A stretch of DNA of 15,936 nt from an uncultured Bacilli bacterium (GTDB lineage Bacteria > Bacillota_I > Bacilli_A > RF39 > UBA660): contig CAKOSN010000038.1 in the NCBI GenBank assembly GCA_934102255.1, positions 1-15,936 of the forward strand. Direction: 5' to 3'. A program made the position numbers and the translations under genes. Each line of letters begins with the position of its first letter. Position 1 is the first letter of the stretch. The notes under the pieces are model-generated. The model saw nothing but the letters and a program-made list of their open reading frames with translations. It searched no databases and was not told where the DNA came from. Positions 15,231 through 15,936 of the stretch are shown piece by piece.

Positions 15231-15252
15231 GTTCGAACTATTTAGTTTGAAC
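15231..15252 (+). repeat. Small inverted repeat after tRNA-Gly
   Basis: GTTCGAAC (15231-15238) and GTTTGAAC (15245-15252) pair with one G-T. It is 11 nt past the CCA end and ahead of the terminator; it may help 3' processing of the tRNA. Confidence 0.45.
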
Positions 15253-15263
15253 TTGATATATAG

Positions 15264-15289
15264 AAATCAATCGAAAGATTGATTTTTTT
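15264..15289 (+). terminator. Terminator of tRNA-Gly
   Basis: AAATCAATC, GAAA tetraloop, GATTGATTT, followed by TTTT. Confidence 0.8.
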
Positions 15290-15330
15290 GTGTCTTACAA
15301 AGAAATCATCCTAAAGAAAGGATGGTGTTT

Positions 15331-15606
15331 ATGATTAATATTATCAAACAAGAAATACCTATTGATGAATCACTTAAAAAGAAGTTAGAGTTTATTTGTG
15401 ATTTTTGTAATACTACTCCTATATTTATAAATGGAAGTATTAGAAAAATTGATAAATCTAATTTGGCTTATATTGAACCTCACAAAGTAATTATCAATAA
15501 TATAATGTTTCTTGTTTTTAATTATTCTAATGATGTTTATATCAAAAATTTTGGTAATAAAATTAAAATCAATGAATTAGAAGATTATTTAAAGCGTACC
15601 AACTAG
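15331..15606 (+). CDS. Small orphan protein next to the recombinase
   Basis: A 91-residue protein of unknown family, rich in Ile, Asn and Lys, with two close cysteines (FICDFCN) and no membrane helix or signal peptide. The start is ATG 15331, since AAAGGA (15317-15322) lies 8 nt upstream; the ATG at 15322 overlaps that ribosome binding site. CATCC/GGATG (15307-15311 and 15320-15324) could fold across the ribosome binding site. I see no promoter between the tRNA-Gly terminator and this gene. It lies between the tRNA and a serine recombinase, so it may belong to a mobile element, for instance as a small regulator; that is inference only. Confidence 0.65.
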   Translation: MINIIKQEIPIDESLKKKLEFICDFCNTTPIFINGSIRKIDKSNLAYIEPHKVIINNIMFLVFNYSNDVYIKNFGNKIKINELEDYLKRTN

Positions 15607-15626
15607 TAATTTTGCCCTAAATAGTT

Positions 15627-15632
15627 TATAAT
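15627..15632 (+). promoter_or_regulatory. -10-like box upstream of the recombinase leader
   Basis: TATAAT at 15627-15632, 20 bp after the small gene's stop codon. No acceptable -35 at 16-18 bp. If used, the transcript would start near 15639 and meet the hairpin at 15668. Confidence 0.3.
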
Positions 15633-15667
15633 TAGATTAGAAAAACTTATATCTGATTTATTTATGG

Positions 15668-15712
15668 GCGAAGTAGTACAAATAAGCCTAGTTGTACTAC
15701 TTCGCTTTTTTT
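15668..15712 (+). terminator. Strong terminator hairpin directly before the recombinase ribosome binding site
   Basis: GCGAAGTAGTACAA (15668-15681) and its exact complement (15692-15705) form a 14-bp stem with a 10-nt loop, followed by seven T. Only AGT lies between the T-run and the AAAGGAG of the recombinase, leaving no room for a promoter after it. Confidence 0.85.
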
Positions 15713-15732
15713 AGTAAAGGAGATGATGATAA

Positions 15733-15936
15733 TTGGATGATGTAAAAAAAGTTTGTGGTCTTTATATGAGAGTATCGACTGAAGATCAAGCACGAGAAGG
15801 TTTTAGTTTACCAGAGCAAAAAGAAAGATTGGAGGCATATTGTAAATTCAAAGGTTTTATTATTAAAGACTATTATACTGATGCTGGTATAAGTGCTAAA
15901 ACAGGCAATTATAGACCTGAATTTGAAAGACTTAAA
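15733..15936 (+). CDS. Serine recombinase (resolvase/invertase N-terminal domain), partial
   Basis: The first 68 codons; the gene runs off the right edge. Serine recombinases cut and rejoin DNA through a phosphoserine link. The catalytic signature MRVSTEDQ (12-19) gives nucleophile Ser15 with Arg13 and Gln19 nearby; GFSLPEQKERLEAYC (23-37) and YTDAGISAKTG...RPEFERL (49-67) match the large serine recombinase group found in integrases and TnpX-type transposases. Total size and class depend on the missing part. The start is TTG 15733, 10 nt after AAAGGAG (15716-15722). No in-frame ATG precedes Met12, which lies too close to the active site. The gene sits just after a strong terminator hairpin, so expression may depend on read-through. 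Confidence 0.9.
   Translation, partial: MDDVKKVCGLYMRVSTEDQAREGFSLPEQKERLEAYCKFKGFIIKDYYTDAGISAKTGNYRPEFERLK

Noticed and set aside
15082..15282. 66-codon open frame on the plus strand
   Set aside because: It is a translation of the tRNA-Gly gene and its promoter; its middle is a familiar spurious tRNA-derived peptide.
364..15606. Mycoplasma-type genetic code (TGA as Trp)
   Set aside because: Trp is written TGG dozens of times with open frames of normal length; under a TGA-Trp code in so AT-rich a genome most Trp codons would be TGA.
1..15936. CRISPR array or rRNA genes
   Set aside because: No regularly spaced repeat-spacer pattern and no conserved rRNA segments were seen on either strand.

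Overview
The window is very AT-rich and uses the standard bacterial code: Trp is TGG throughout, and all 11 genes whose ends are visible stop with TAA (6) or TAG (5). Shine-Dalgarno sites, extended -10 promoters (TGnTATAAT) and hairpin-plus-T terminators are clear. Two LytR-CpsA-Psr (LCP) wall-polymer transferases, one with a PASTA-like tail, argue for a walled low-GC Bacillota. An uncultivated gut Bacilli lineage is my inference, not something the sequence proves.

Layout. 1-2502: the start of a leftward gene that leaves the window, then a leftward 712-residue protein of unknown function built partly of helical repeats. 2649-4064: a leftward GT-C membrane glycosyltransferase. 4165-4240: tRNA-Gln(CTG). 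4340-5077: a class I glutamine amidotransferase-like (peptidase C26) hydrolase. 5099-6405: a leftward GH30 glycosidase whose 5' end carries a frameshift and an in-frame TGA, so it is called a pseudogene. 6613-8250: gltX. 8274-10620: two leftward envelope protein genes sharing a two-cysteine module. 10692-14290: two divergent LCP genes. 14362-15024: a leftward membrane-anchored protein of unknown function. 15145-15219: tRNA-Gly(GCC). 15331-15606: a small orphan gene. 15733-end: the N-terminus of a serine recombinase, probably the edge of a mobile element.

The most striking feature is between the two envelope genes. A 239-bp non-coding segment (9879-10117) is bounded by perfect 25-bp inverted repeats (9854-9878 and 10118-10142). 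Each repeat is itself a dyad of 8-10 bp arms around an asymmetric 7-bp centre, as in a tyrosine-recombinase core site. A bidirectional terminator (10165-10201) cuts the downstream secreted-protein gene off from the gene upstream of it. The best promoter in the segment points away from that secreted-protein gene and would point into it after inversion. This is the arrangement of a phase-variable promoter switch, here seemingly in the OFF orientation. No tyrosine recombinase is visible in the window.

Most genes appear to be single transcription units, each with its own promoter and terminator. Envelope work dominates: glycosyl transfer, attachment of polymers to the wall, and surface display.
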